This document shows, piece after piece, positions 44,428 through 53,600 of a stretch of DNA of 64,000 bases. The position numbers and the translations under genes are program-made. Origin of the DNA: Syngnathus acus (Eukaryota; Chordata; Actinopteri; Syngnathiformes; Syngnathidae); assembly GCF_901709675.1 (NCBI RefSeq), contig NC_051100.1, forward strand, positions 13,498,286 through 13,562,285, given 5' to 3'. Within the stretch, counting starts at the first letter, position 1, and each line of letters opens with the position of its first letter. Under the pieces are notes generated by a model, which had not been told where the DNA came from, searched no databases, and saw only the letters and a list, made by a program, of their open reading frames with translations.

Positions 44428-46259
44428 GGGGGGGGGGGGGTGTTCATGTGTGCTCATGTGTATGATGTGGCTCTTTGCGATGACACAGTAAAAAAATGTG
44501 GCTCTTAGTCTCTGACTGGTTGGCCACCCCTGCGCTAGGGGAGTGCTAAAGAGACGCATGTGGCTCTGGAGCCGTGGGTTGCCGACCCCTGCTATAGAGC
44601 GAAAGGAAGGAAGAGAGGAAACTCAAGTGTGTGCGTGTGCATGCCTGCGTGCGTGCAGAGACGTCACTGGGCGTGACCTCCTTGGCGCTGTTAGGAAAGC
44701 TGACGGTGAGCGCGGCCTTCAACATCGTGTACGTGTACACGTCAGAGCTGTACCCCACTGTGGTCAGGTGAGTGGAGGCGGGGCCACCTTGGTGTCAAGC
44801 TGCATCTGGCGCTAGTTTCTCACTTTTGTTTGGCTCCTTTCAGGAACGCCGGCCTGGGAGTTTGTGCCATGTCCTGCAGAGTAGGAGGAATTCTTGCTCC
44901 CTTTGTGCCTTCCATGGTGAGAACGTCCTGCCTGCCTTCCTTCCTTCCTTCTTGCCTTTCTTCCTGCCTGCCTTCCTTCCTTTCTTCCTTGATTCCTTCC
45001 TTTCTCCCTTCCTGCTTGCCTGCCTGCCTTCCTTCCTGCTTGCCTTCCTTCTTGTCTTCCTTTCTTCCTCCCTTCCTTTCTTCCTTCCTTCCAGACCTCC
45101 TTCCTGCCTCCAATATCAGGCTGGCGTGCTGCCGGCCGCCCTACATTGAGAGCTAAATCTGGCTCTTCTTCCCTGGCAGCTCTCGGCGACGGAAGGGCCG
45201 CTCTTGACGCGGTTGTTTTTGCTTGTCTTTGATACCAGTTGTGAATTTTGCGCCGCGACAGTCTCTTTTCCCCGGCGGGCCGCATGTAACGGTGTTGCAC
45301 GTCTGACAGCGGGCGTTGGCCGCGGCCGTGCCTTTCAGCGTCTTCTCTTTGAGCGGCCTCTCCGCTGGCGCTTTGGTGCTCCTGCTGCCCGAGACCCTTG
45401 GCGCACCACCGGCACACACACTAGAACAGCTCCATCCCGGCAGCCGCCGAGTCCTGGAGAACAAGGTGAGGCATGCTCGCAAAGGCACACACATTAGCTG
45501 AGAAGGATGTTTGAGTCAAATGATCGATGGCGTGCACTCGGTCAGAGCGCGGTACCCGAACCGTTCCGGGCCCGAACCAAGCGCCTGACAAAGCCCGCTC
45601 AGCCATCCAAGTATCTATATAGAACACAGATAAAAAGGCTTCTGGTGTCTCGCCAGTATTAGCTGGTGTCAAAAGTCATTTTTTGATACAAAACGGACCT
45701 CAGTACAGCCGTGTTCCTTGAGCTATGCTTTGAATTTGCGAGTTGATCCTGTCCTGGGTCCCAAAATCCATCTCAGGATCACCAACGCAAGAGAAAATTC
45801 GACAAGATAGTCCTGCACAATGAACAGTATGAATAAAAAAAACGCGAGGAATTGTGACAATTTGGTGGACTCGAATAGTTGGTGATGTGAGTCAAGGTAA
45901 AGACACAATGATTGTCACACGCACATCTGGGTGTGGTAAAATTTGTCCTCTGCATTTAACCCATCCCCTAGGGGAGCAGTGAGCAGCGGTACCGCGCTCA
46001 GGAATCCTTTGGTCATCTAACCCCCAATTCCAACCCTTGATGCTGAGTGCCAAGCCACGGAGGCAATGGGTCCCATTTTTATAGTCTTTGGTATGACCCG
46101 GCCAGGGTTTGAACCCACAACCTTCCAGTCTCAGGGCGGACACTTTACCACTAGGCCACTGAGCGGTGACCCTGGCGCTCATTTCAGGTTGTGATAGTTT
46201 GCTACATGCTTCTTTGCTCTCCTGCTCCTCAGCCTCTCCTCTACCAAGATGACAAATAG
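33975..46259 (+). CDS. slc22a15: slc22a15, SLC22-family organic ion/zwitterion transporter
   Basis: A 12-helix major-facilitator plasma-membrane carrier; mammalian SLC22A15 moves zwitterions such as ergothioneine and carnitine derivatives. Exons: 33975-34058, 38788-38916, 39018-39150, 39824-39988, 40143-40272, 40357-40417, 40971-41128, 41200-41340, 42578-42663, 44659-44767, 44844-44916, 45310-45465, 46233-46259. All phases join, giving about 483 residues, shorter than the human protein (about 547), mainly in the first extracellular loop and the acidic C-terminus. The MFS loop motif [12 protein letters not shown] is in exon 3, PESPRWLY in exon 6 and YTSELYPT in exon 10. The N-terminus [17 protein letters not shown] matches the SLC22A15 subgroup. 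Intron 1 is 4.7 kb and full of transposons. The last exon (27 nt) is the least certain. Confidence 0.93.
34768..35409. repeat. Inverted-repeat MITE around TAGACGTCTA motifs
   Basis: Both ends are rich in agacgtctat and its complement, forming a palindromic element interrupted by a SINE at 34878-35171. Exact ends and duplication not determined. Confidence 0.5.
34878..35171 (+). mobile_element. tRNA-derived SINE (second family), full copy
   Basis: A tRNA-like head contains an A-box-like TGGCCTAGTGG and B-box-like GGTTCAAACCC, followed by a conserved body (ccctcccccaggggatgg) and a tail gggactttaa. Other copies: 7424-7663, 33403-33704, 45898-46169, 50704-51014. Confidence 0.9.
35455..36024. mobile_element. 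hAT MITE, ATCGAT-rich family
   Basis: Same family as 30853-31625, with an internal deletion of about 200 bp. It starts TAGGGGTGTAACG and ends TTACACCCCTA. The flanking 8 bp are GTATATAT on both sides, but inside a TA-rich repeat, so that duplication is weaker evidence than elsewhere. Confidence 0.88.
36037..36132 (-). mobile_element. Inverted fragment of the ATCGAT-rich MITE
   Basis: About 95 bp matching the left end of the neighbouring element (35455-36024) in inverted orientation, starting cggcgatataaatcgatg and ending gaatcgttacac. It probably arose by local inversion or a second truncated insertion. Confidence 0.8.
36178..37796 (-). mobile_element. Tc1-like transposon, near intact
   Basis: Long terminal inverted repeats of about 210 bp (36178-36390 and 37588-37796) start CAGTGCCTTGCGAAAGTATT and are flanked by TA on both sides. 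The interior holds one almost complete transposase on the minus strand. It lies in slc22a15 intron 1. Confidence 0.96.
36327..37409 (-). CDS. Tc1-like transposase, DD34E, C-terminal frameshift
   Basis: A 360-residue cut-and-paste transposase. The N-terminal half holds two helix-turn-helix units (about residues 5-50 and 65-115) joined by a GRPR-like PGRPSKL linker at 57-63, which bind the inverted repeats. The catalytic triad is visible: D152 in SDETK, D243 in QQDNDPKH and E278 in NPIENLW, with exactly 34 residues between D243 and E278. From about residue 319 the frame departs from the usual family ending ..[14 protein letters not shown]; that ending is present in another frame at about 36400-36460, so a short deletion of about 2 nt shifts the last ~25 residues. 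The catalytic domain is otherwise uninterrupted. Activity is uncertain. Confidence 0.93.
   Translation of the reverse strand: MKTKEHTRQVQDTVVEKFKAGFGYKKISQALNISRSTVQAVILKWKEYQTTANLPRPGRPSKLSSQTRRRLIRDAAKRPMITLDELQITTAEVGESVHRTTISRALHKSGLYGRVARRKPFLKDIHKMSRLKLATSHLGDTPNMWKKVLWSDETKIELFGHNAKRYVWRKSNTAHHPEHTIPTVTHGGGSIMVWACFSSAGTGKMAKIDGKMDGAKYRTILEENLLESAKDLRLGRRFIFQQDNDPKHKAKSTMEWFTNRRIQVLEWRSQSPDLNPIENLWKELKTAVHKRSPSNLTELELFCKEEWARIPVSRCAKLIDIPQATCSCNCSKRWRYKVLAQGGRIILHAPLFSFLFVKKV
39170..39775. repeat. Degenerate ACATGA/TGACA short-motif array in slc22a15 intron 3
   Basis: About 500 bp dominated by variants of gtgacatgaaa and cgtgacat spaced 10-25 bp apart. It looks like a decayed tandem array. 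The frames open on it are not coding. Confidence 0.6.
40572..40920 (+). mobile_element. tRNA-headed SINE in slc22a15 intron 6
   Basis: A full copy from ggtggctcggtggtgcactg to a GGATGG tail, flanked by the 11-bp direct repeat ATTGTTTGATG (40561-40571 and 40921-40931). It ends only 50 bp before exon 7. Confidence 0.9.
41391..42274. mobile_element. hAT-type element in slc22a15 intron 8
   Basis: It starts CAGGGGTCACCAAAACGG and ends TTGGTGACCCCTG. The flanking 8 bp are CTTTAGAC and CTTTAGAA (41383-41390 and 42275-42282). It is interrupted by a TA-flanked MITE. Non-coding. Confidence 0.9.
41518..42092. mobile_element. TA-flanked MITE nested in hAT
   Basis: Termini CAGTCAAACCTCGGTTTCCGA and its inverted complement, flanked by TA (41516-41517 and 42093-42094). 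It contains five or six tandem units of GCGCAGTTGCGGC at 41655-41735. Related in interior and termini to 29903-31826. Confidence 0.9.
43006..43638 (-). pseudogene. hAT transposase N-terminal fragment
   Basis: A 210-residue frame. It begins with a zinc-finger-like CLIC..H..KH unit (about residues 4-26) followed by helical sequence resembling the GTF2IRD2/SCAND3/ZBED-like group of vertebrate hAT transposases (for example the SFFIACEEL-type stretch, here SIACEELCD near residue 155). The catalytic half with the later DDE residues is absent, so it is an internal-deletion remnant. Homologous families have been domesticated in vertebrates, but this copy is truncated and bounded by intact transposon ends. 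Confidence 0.8.
43947..44532. mobile_element. hAT element nested in a hAT element
   Basis: It starts CAGTGGTGGCCAACCCGCGG and ends GGTTGGCCACCCCTG, with a perfect 8-bp duplication CGCTAGGG (43939-43946 and 44533-44540). Another copy is at 60509-61157. It contains a GT repeat and a G-run at about 44385-44440. Confidence 0.95.
44935..45105. repeat. CCTT/TTCC microsatellite in slc22a15 intron 11
   Basis: An imperfect polypyrimidine tetranucleotide run. The long open frames on both strands here are repeat translation. Confidence 0.95.
45898..46169 (-). mobile_element. SINE copy in slc22a15 intron 12
   Basis: Minus-strand copy of the family at 34878-35171, with two small internal deletions. The tRNA-like head faces the last exon, 63 bp away. 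Confidence 0.88.
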
Positions 46260-46976
46260 CAACCCGGTGTTAAAAGAAGCCACCGGCATCATCTGACTAC
46301 TCACCGGACCTCCGACTGGCTACTGTTCTTCCCTTCCGAGTGGGCGGGACCAGTGGGGTAGGCGCCCAACATTGCAGAAGAGCTTTTTTGCATTGCTGCA
46401 TCGAAATGTTTCACAATGAAACTGGTTTCAATGGTGATATTTATTAGTCACATGTACACGTATTCACTAAATTGTCCATTTTTTTTTCTTTTTTTGCATG
46501 AAAAGTTGTCTTTTTGTAACCCTTATAACAGAATGCTGTATTTGGACAAATGGGAACACATACAACATATTGTCAATGTTTCCCTGTCTTGATGACCAGG
46601 GAACGGCTGAAACCTACCATTGACTGAATTGGAAGTTGTTTACAGTCTGTCCATCATAGGGAGCATCATATTTGATCTCAGAGGCAAATTTGATATTGTT
46701 GATGAAAATTCATCTAAATGGCTTCGTCATAATTCAACAGTGAATCAACTGATTTTGGATAATAATAATACATTTTATTTGTAAGGCGCCTTTCAAGGCA
46801 CTCAAGGCCGCCGATAAGGATAATAATGCTAATGGGATGCGTAATGAAAAGGTGACATGAACACGGACATAAATGTGAATGCTATATTGATCAAATGATG
46901 GATTCTCTCTTGTTGCCTGTTTTGTCATTTGTATTTGTGTTGTGCGTTTTGAAAAAATACTCAAAAGTAAATGAGA

Positions 46977-46982
46977 ATAAAA
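46977..46982 (+). terminator. Candidate slc22a15 polyadenylation signal
   Basis: AATAAA about 720 bp after the slc22a15 stop codon. The interval has no other clear AATAAA signal on the + strand. Confidence 0.5.
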
Positions 46983-47092
46983 CAAAAGGCGAAACACAAA
47001 GTGTCCGAGGCTACTGCCTGCAAATGCCGGATGCTGACGAGCGACGAAATGGCGTCTGTAACTAAAGGTGAGTTCAAACAGTGTCTAGACTG

Positions 47093-47306
47093 CTTTGAGT
47101 TGAAGGATTGCTGGTGTAGTTCTGGATATGGCCACTAAGTGTCACTACGGCATGAAAAAGGAGCAAGGGGCGAGTCGCCGGTGACGTCATTGTTGGGCGC
47201 TTTGAGTTGAAGGATTGCTGGTGTATTTCAGTTATGAACATTTGGTGTCGCTACTGCATAATAAAAACAGCGAGTAAGTTGCCAGTGACGTCGTCATTGT
47301 TAGGGT
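47093..47306 (+). promoter_or_regulatory. 107-bp tandem duplication with CRE-like sites, tbc1d12 upstream
   Basis: Two diverged head-to-tail copies start ctttgagttgaaggattgct (47093 and 47200). Copy 1 contains the palindromic TGACGTCA (47182-47189), the consensus CREB/ATF site. Copy 2 has TGACGTCGTCA at 47286. They lie 320-530 bp upstream of the tbc1d12 start codon. A promoter role is inference; the region could also be part of a repeat. Confidence 0.5.
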
Positions 47307-47625
47307 ATTTTTCAAGATGGCGTTGGACGGTTGCTGGCATACCACCGCAGTCTGCGACAGATGAGGGGAAAAACGACAGCAGGCGACGTTGAGGACCTTT
47401 GTTGCCCTTTTGTCCGCAGACCGACACTAACTCGCTCCGCCGGAGAATGCTGTGTTACCTTAAATGAGTGCGTCGTGCCCGGATAGCGTCAGTAAGCCCC
47501 CCCACCGCCCCTTCCCTGGCGCGTGCGGCTAAAATGCGACTAAGATGCTAACCGCTTCTCGCTGTGCTGCTGGGCCGACCGGGCGGTTCGAGGCGCGAGC
47601 CGGTCGGTGGGCCTGAGACTCATGC

Positions 47626-50600
47626 ATGGCGGCGCCGAGGGAGCCCGCGGGCTCTGTGGTCGTCGACGTGAATGACAACGAGGAGGATGGCGGCGTCGTC
47701 AGACGACCAGTCGCGGCGTTGGCTCTCAAATGTTCCGTGACGTGCAGAAAAGGTGACGACGCTGTCAGGATGTTGGACTTAGCGGAGCACTGCCTCCGGG
47801 ACCGCCGCGGCCTTAACGGAAGCGCCGAGTCGTGGGGTGAAGTGGAGGTGGCGACGGCTGGACGAGGAAGAGGAACCGGCCACCCCGCTTCCTGTCCAGC
47901 TGCCTGCGGGGCTCGAGTGTCATCCGGGTCGACGGCTTCCGTCGGGCCGCCGTGCTCGGGAAAAGTAGCGGAGACGTGTCCTCGCTCGGAACCGCAGCCA
48001 GGCATCATGCTCAACGGGTGTGCTGACGACGGCGTCTCAGAAAGGCCGACGGCGGTCGTTAATGGAGGCTGTCATGCCGCCACCGAAGCCCGAGACAACC
48101 GCAGCGACCCGCCCGTCCTCGCGGACGCTCCCGAGCCGGCCCGTAGAGCCGCTGGACCGCCCTCAACAGAGCCGTCGGCCTCCTCCGAACTGAGCGAGGA
48201 CGACACCTCGCCCTTCGAGGAAGAGGTGGACAGTGTCGAGCCTGACTGGGTCGTCAGGCCTCAGACGTTGAGAACCGAGGCGAACCTTAGCACGTCGCTC
48301 AGCTGCGACGCCACGCCGCTGTCGCCGTCGACCGCCGACCGGGGGGACTTCTGCTTCGGGGAGCAGGGCGGCGAATTTCGGGGCGCTTTCGAGGCAGGCC
48401 GCCGGCAGAGTGCACCCGAATCGGACCTCAGAGTGCAGGGCAACTGCGACGAGACCGGTCTCGCTCCCAAGAGGTTCGGAATTGTTCACTTCTTCACCAG
48501 GTACAACGCTTGAACATCAATGAACGTAGTGCGAGGGATTTGGCAAATTTGTGAGGAACTTCCTTTATGTCCTTTTAATTACAAGAGAGGACATACCGCT
48601 AAAGAATCAGTTTAGGGCTGCGACTAGCGATTGTCATCGAGTAGCTGCAACATTTCTTTTCCATTTTCTTACATTTAAAAAAAAAAAACATGACACGATC
48701 TCCAATTGACAGTGCACTAAGTGTACCTACGTAAATGGATTTGGATTTCGTCTTGCTTTGTAACATAAGCCTGAAAATAAGCCAAAAATGTCAATTGGTG
48801 ATTTCTAAAGCCAACATTGCAAATGTTACATATAGAGGAAGTCAGCTTTCACCGGGGCTATAATGACAAGGATTTGGATAATTTTACATTATAAGATTAT
48901 TGCTTAGTCATCAATTCATTGATTATTTGCTGTTCTGTTAATAAACAACAACCCAGTTTCAATTATGAAGACAATCTTTTGTCTGACAGAGACAAGTATG
49001 CCATCTGCCTCAAATCAGTTAAATGTGAGTGAAGGTGCGAGTTGCGACACTTCATCTGAATCAACAGATTTGCGAAATGAATCAACCACTGTTTTGCATA
49101 TTAATTAGTCATATAAAGACCTTGATTCTTTTGAAATGGTGGAATTTCTGTTGTCCCCCATGAAAGCAGACTGAAGATCTTTGCGTACTGTACATACTTT
49201 CAAAGTAAGTCTGAAATTGTCCAGCACGTGCTTTTATGAGAAGGCCTTCCGGGTTTTCTGATGGCTGTTATGGACCAAATGGGCAACTGATCCAGAATCG
49301 GTTGTAGCATTTTCTGCACCATCAATGTGAAATAATGTCCTATTTTTGTATCGAGGGTGAAGCAGTTCGAATAATGGATGGAAAGTAAACATTTTGATCC
49401 GATCCGTCGCTGAATTTAACGGATAAAATCTCCAGATGATTATTGGAGTCATTGTAAAATGCGGGCCTCAAGCGAGCGTAATGACGGGACTACACATTGT
49501 GATTCGGAAGAACCGCACCTCCCGCAATGCGTGCGCGTTACCACGGAGACATGGCGCCAGTGTTCCCTCTAAGCCAGGGGTGTCAAACTCGTTTTTGCCG
49601 CGGGCTGCATTGTAGTCATAGTTTCCTGCGGAGGGCCATTATGACTGTAAACGCCTTATATTATTTACAGTATAGGCTAGACGGTAGTGATGGGTCCATG
49701 AGGCGTCGTGTATCGTTTCGACACATTGCCAAACTGTATTGACACTGTGTCGATACTGTGTCGCTGACTGCTGATACCCGCTGGACCTTAAAAAACCTAG
49801 TTGACAGACTCGACTGACACTGATTTGATGACCTAATATATACATTAATTAAGTTAAGTAATTATATTTTATATTGTATTCTTTCACACATTCATTTAAA
49901 TTGAAAAAATATTTTGTATCATAACATGAAAATCTAAGTGAATGTGTTGTGGAAGAGGATGCTTGTGCACTGGGATTTGTTTTTTACAAGTTTTTATTTA
50001 AAACAGTACGTTTTTCCAATGTTTTGAAATTGAGCCTGTTGCGCTTTTTGGACACAATTTCTCCCGCCGTTGAAAACACCCACTCACACGGCACAGATAA
50101 GGCTGGAGTGCAGTGTAGTGGGTCTTTTGATTGTCCCAGTATCTGACTTGGGGCTGCTCCATAATTCTTGATAACTTTCAGGATGAACCACAAAAGATTA
50201 GATATTGTTTTAGCAGATCCATCCCGTTGACAATGCGCTTCCTTTAACAGAGCTTTGGCGCGCTTCCTTGACAGACTATACTGCTGCTCGTTCAGTCACG
50301 TGACTTTTTTTAAAGCAATATGTGCAACGACACGGGGCTTCGCTCTATGAGCTCGACGCATCGGTGTTGCCGGACCCATCACTACTACACGGCAAACTGA
50401 TGAATAACTAGTTTTGAAATCAGAGACTAGTCAAAACTGTTCAAATTGTTTAAAAAGATGAATGGTAATAAAAATTGCTAGCAAAATTTCAGTTTTGAAA
50501 AAGTGAAGACAATTTATAATTTTAGTAATAACACAAAGTCTATGCAGAATTTATCTTCGCGGGCCACATAATATGATTTGACGGGCCGCATCTGGCCCCC

Positions 50601-53600
50601 GGGCCTTGAATTTGATACCTATGCTCTAAGCTGCGCTGCTGCGCACAAGAAACGCTATGCTGCACACAAAATAAAATTCAGCATAAACTGATTCATATCT
50701 AATGTTAAAGTTAAAGTCCCAATGATTGTCACACACATCTGGGTGTGGTGAAATTTGTCCTCTGCATTTAACCCATCCCTGTGTGATTTTGATCCATCCC
50801 CTGGGGGAGAGGGGAGCAGTGAGCAGCAGCGGTGCCGCGCTCGGGAATCATTTGGTGATCGAACCCCCCCAATTCCAACCCTTAATGCTGAGTACCAAGC
50901 AGGGAGGCAATGGGTCCCATTTTTATAGTCTTTGGTATGACCCGGCGGGGTTTGAACCCACAACCCTGTCCAGTATCCGGGCGGACACTCTCTACCACTA
51001 GGCGACTGAGCTGGTATGCTGTAATGTTAGACGTAATCTAAGTGGATGAATGATTTTCTTTCTGTGCCTTTTTGTAGTGTAAATCAGTGATTGACAGGTG
51101 TCCAGCCAATGATATGATATGGTTCACTTACGCTACATAGCCAATCATAGCATGTCAGTGCCTGAAAATTGTGTCCCTGCCCATTCGTGCTGTGCAGGTT
51201 AGCGAGCTAACAACAGTGCGGCGGAGTCAAGAGATGCAAACGCTAAGTGAGCTAACCCCCTTATCATGGCGGACACATCCACTCACCAAGCCAAAGTAAA
51301 TAAGAGATGCTTGCGGTTCTTTTAAGATAGAATGGCTGTCGGAATGTGTGCAAATAAAAGAACAAAGGGTGGAACTCGGTGTGACTTTCTCTTTTCGAGT
51401 GAGAAAGGTTCTACTTGCAGGAAGCTAAAGTGGGCAGGCGAGTTTACGGAGGGAAAAATATGGAACTGAATGGAAGTTTGGCTACCTCAAGTGTCACATT
51501 CAGCAGAAATGTCATTTGAAAGCTGTTGGAATTGTACAGAGACTCAAAATGGGACAGGGGATCGGTACATTATTGCAAGAGAGCGCAAAAGGACCGACAC
51601 AAAAGGAACGAGCTGTCACACAAAACAAAATCCAACCCCCGAGCAAGTTCTCATTGACAATATTTTATTTATTTCATTTATTAATCAATCAATCAATCTG
51701 GTGTTGCACACAGTGGTCCACAGTGTGCACAGGGAGCTTGTGTGTTTGCACAGACATTTGAAAATTAGAGGGGAACATTGCATGGCGCAACACCTCACGC
51801 CCATGTCACACTTCCCGCCCGCCTTTGCCCGCGCTTCCTCTTTCCACTGTAAACTTGCACCGTCCCCGTCTACAGGAGCTGTTCCCTATGAGAGCCAAAG
51901 AGCCTACACCGTTCACACGATGCGCCAGGGTGGCGACTGTTTGGCAAGCCCAGAGATGCAGGAGAAGGAGGAACTGTGTCCTCGTCCTCCACGGAGCAGG
52001 TTGTGTGATTGTTGCAATTGCCTGGTGGGCACGTGGTCTGCGCATAGGATCACAGGATTTGATATGAGTATGTCCTCATGCGGGTTCGGGGGAGCCTGTC
52101 TGACACCCGGGGAAAGGACGCGGGCAGAGGCGGGCCTCGTTTGGACAGCGCGGACTGGTCAGCGTCAATGGCAAGGCACATGTTGACATAAAATGGATTG
52201 GTCGCCAGTCCCATGTCATTTAAATCCAAATCTGTAGAAGGTGGTCCCAGGCCAGTCACGCCACTGGACACAGCTTTCCTTCCGAAACTGACTGCGGCCC
52301 CTAATGCTGACTCTGGTGGATTGACACTGTCTGTGTTCGATTGTGCGCAGGTGTCCTTTCGGCACCCCCCAGCGGCAGGCAGGAGGAAGAACTTGGACTT
52401 CGAGCCCCTCTCCACCACAGCGCTCATTCTGGAGGTACGCTCCCCCGCTGGTTCAGTTACCCTCTGGTGCAAGTGAAAGTTGAAGCCTCAGCCATCTGGC
52501 TCCATAAGAACCAGCGAGTTGTCCAAATAGTACACATAGCGGCCAGCCAGGCTTTCTTTTGCCCCTTGGCTCGAAATTTGTTGTGTCAAATCTAACAAGT
52601 CAAGTAGCAAGTCGTAGCCCTGCTAGTTACTAGATGTACAGTAATCCCTCGTTTATCGCGGTTAATTGGTTCCATGCTCACCTGTGATAGGTGAAAATCC
52701 GCGAAGTAGAGAACATACATTATTACAATAGCCACACAAGGATTTTATGAACTTTTATTTCATTTTTAAACACTTTTATGTACTTTTAAAACGTTTTTTT
52801 TGTATTTCTGAAAACTACTGTAAACATTTTTAAAGTCAAATTGACTTTTAGAAATATTCCTTATATAAATAAATAAGTAAATAGAGAAAATAATAGAGTA
52901 AATATATTGTTACAACATATCCACACAAGACTTTTAACCTTAATTGTAGTTTTAAACACTTTATTGTTTATTAAATACTTTATTTTGCATTTTTAAACAC
53001 TTTTGCAACATTTTAAAGTCAAGAAACATTCTTGTTTACTAACTATTTAGTAAGCGCTTTTGTGAACATTTTAAAGACAAGCTGACTTTCAGAGACATTC
53101 TTATTTACTAACTATTAAACACTTTTATAAATATTTTCACTCAAGTCTCGAATTAAAAAAAAACTTCTGTGATGAAGCACAAGTCTGATATGTTGATACA
53201 GACAGTGCGGTCGGCTGAGCTGAATTGTAGTTAGAACTGCTAAGCCAATCAGCTGCGAGAACACATGTTCTCATTGGCCATTAATGTTCGGAAAAAAATC
53301 CGCGATAGGTGAAGCGCGAAGTAGCGAGGGATTACCGTAGTTGCAGGTTACACAAACCAGGATTAGTAGCTGCTATCGGCACAAGTTCCAGTAGGTGTCG
53401 TGGGACATGTAGAAGGAGCAGTACCTGCAGCGATACCCTGAGCAGTAATAGTGTATGTAGTAGTCAAGTACAAGTAGTTGTCATAGTACAAGTGGTAGCG
53501 ACATGGTGGCTAGCAAGTAGTCGTAATGCCAGCAAACTTGAGTGCCACTCAAGTGGCCGCAACTCATAGCACCGCCGGGAGTACGGTTGGGCGTTCTCCC

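Larger units (their letters stand above)
42913..44591 (-). mobile_element. hAT element with transposase 5' remnant, slc22a15 intron 9
   Basis: Termini CAGGGGTCGGTAACCC and GGGTTGCCGACCCCTG are inverted with one mismatch, with a perfect 8-bp duplication CTATAGAG (42905-42912 and 44592-44599). The minus strand encodes the first ~200 residues of a hAT transposase. A second hAT element (43947-44532) is nested in its right arm. Confidence 0.96.
49575..50623. mobile_element. hAT-type element in tbc1d12 intron 1
   Basis: It starts CAGGGGTGTCAAACTCG and ends TTTGATACCTATG, a diverged inverse, with a perfect 8-bp duplication CTCTAAGC (49567-49574 and 50624-50631). Another hAT element is nested inside it. 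Confidence 0.9.

Noticed and set aside
44812-45417. Long open frame of about 200 residues on the minus strand (KEGRKEGRQ-type)
   Set aside because: It is translation of the CCTT microsatellite plus slc22a15 exon 12 antisense sequence.
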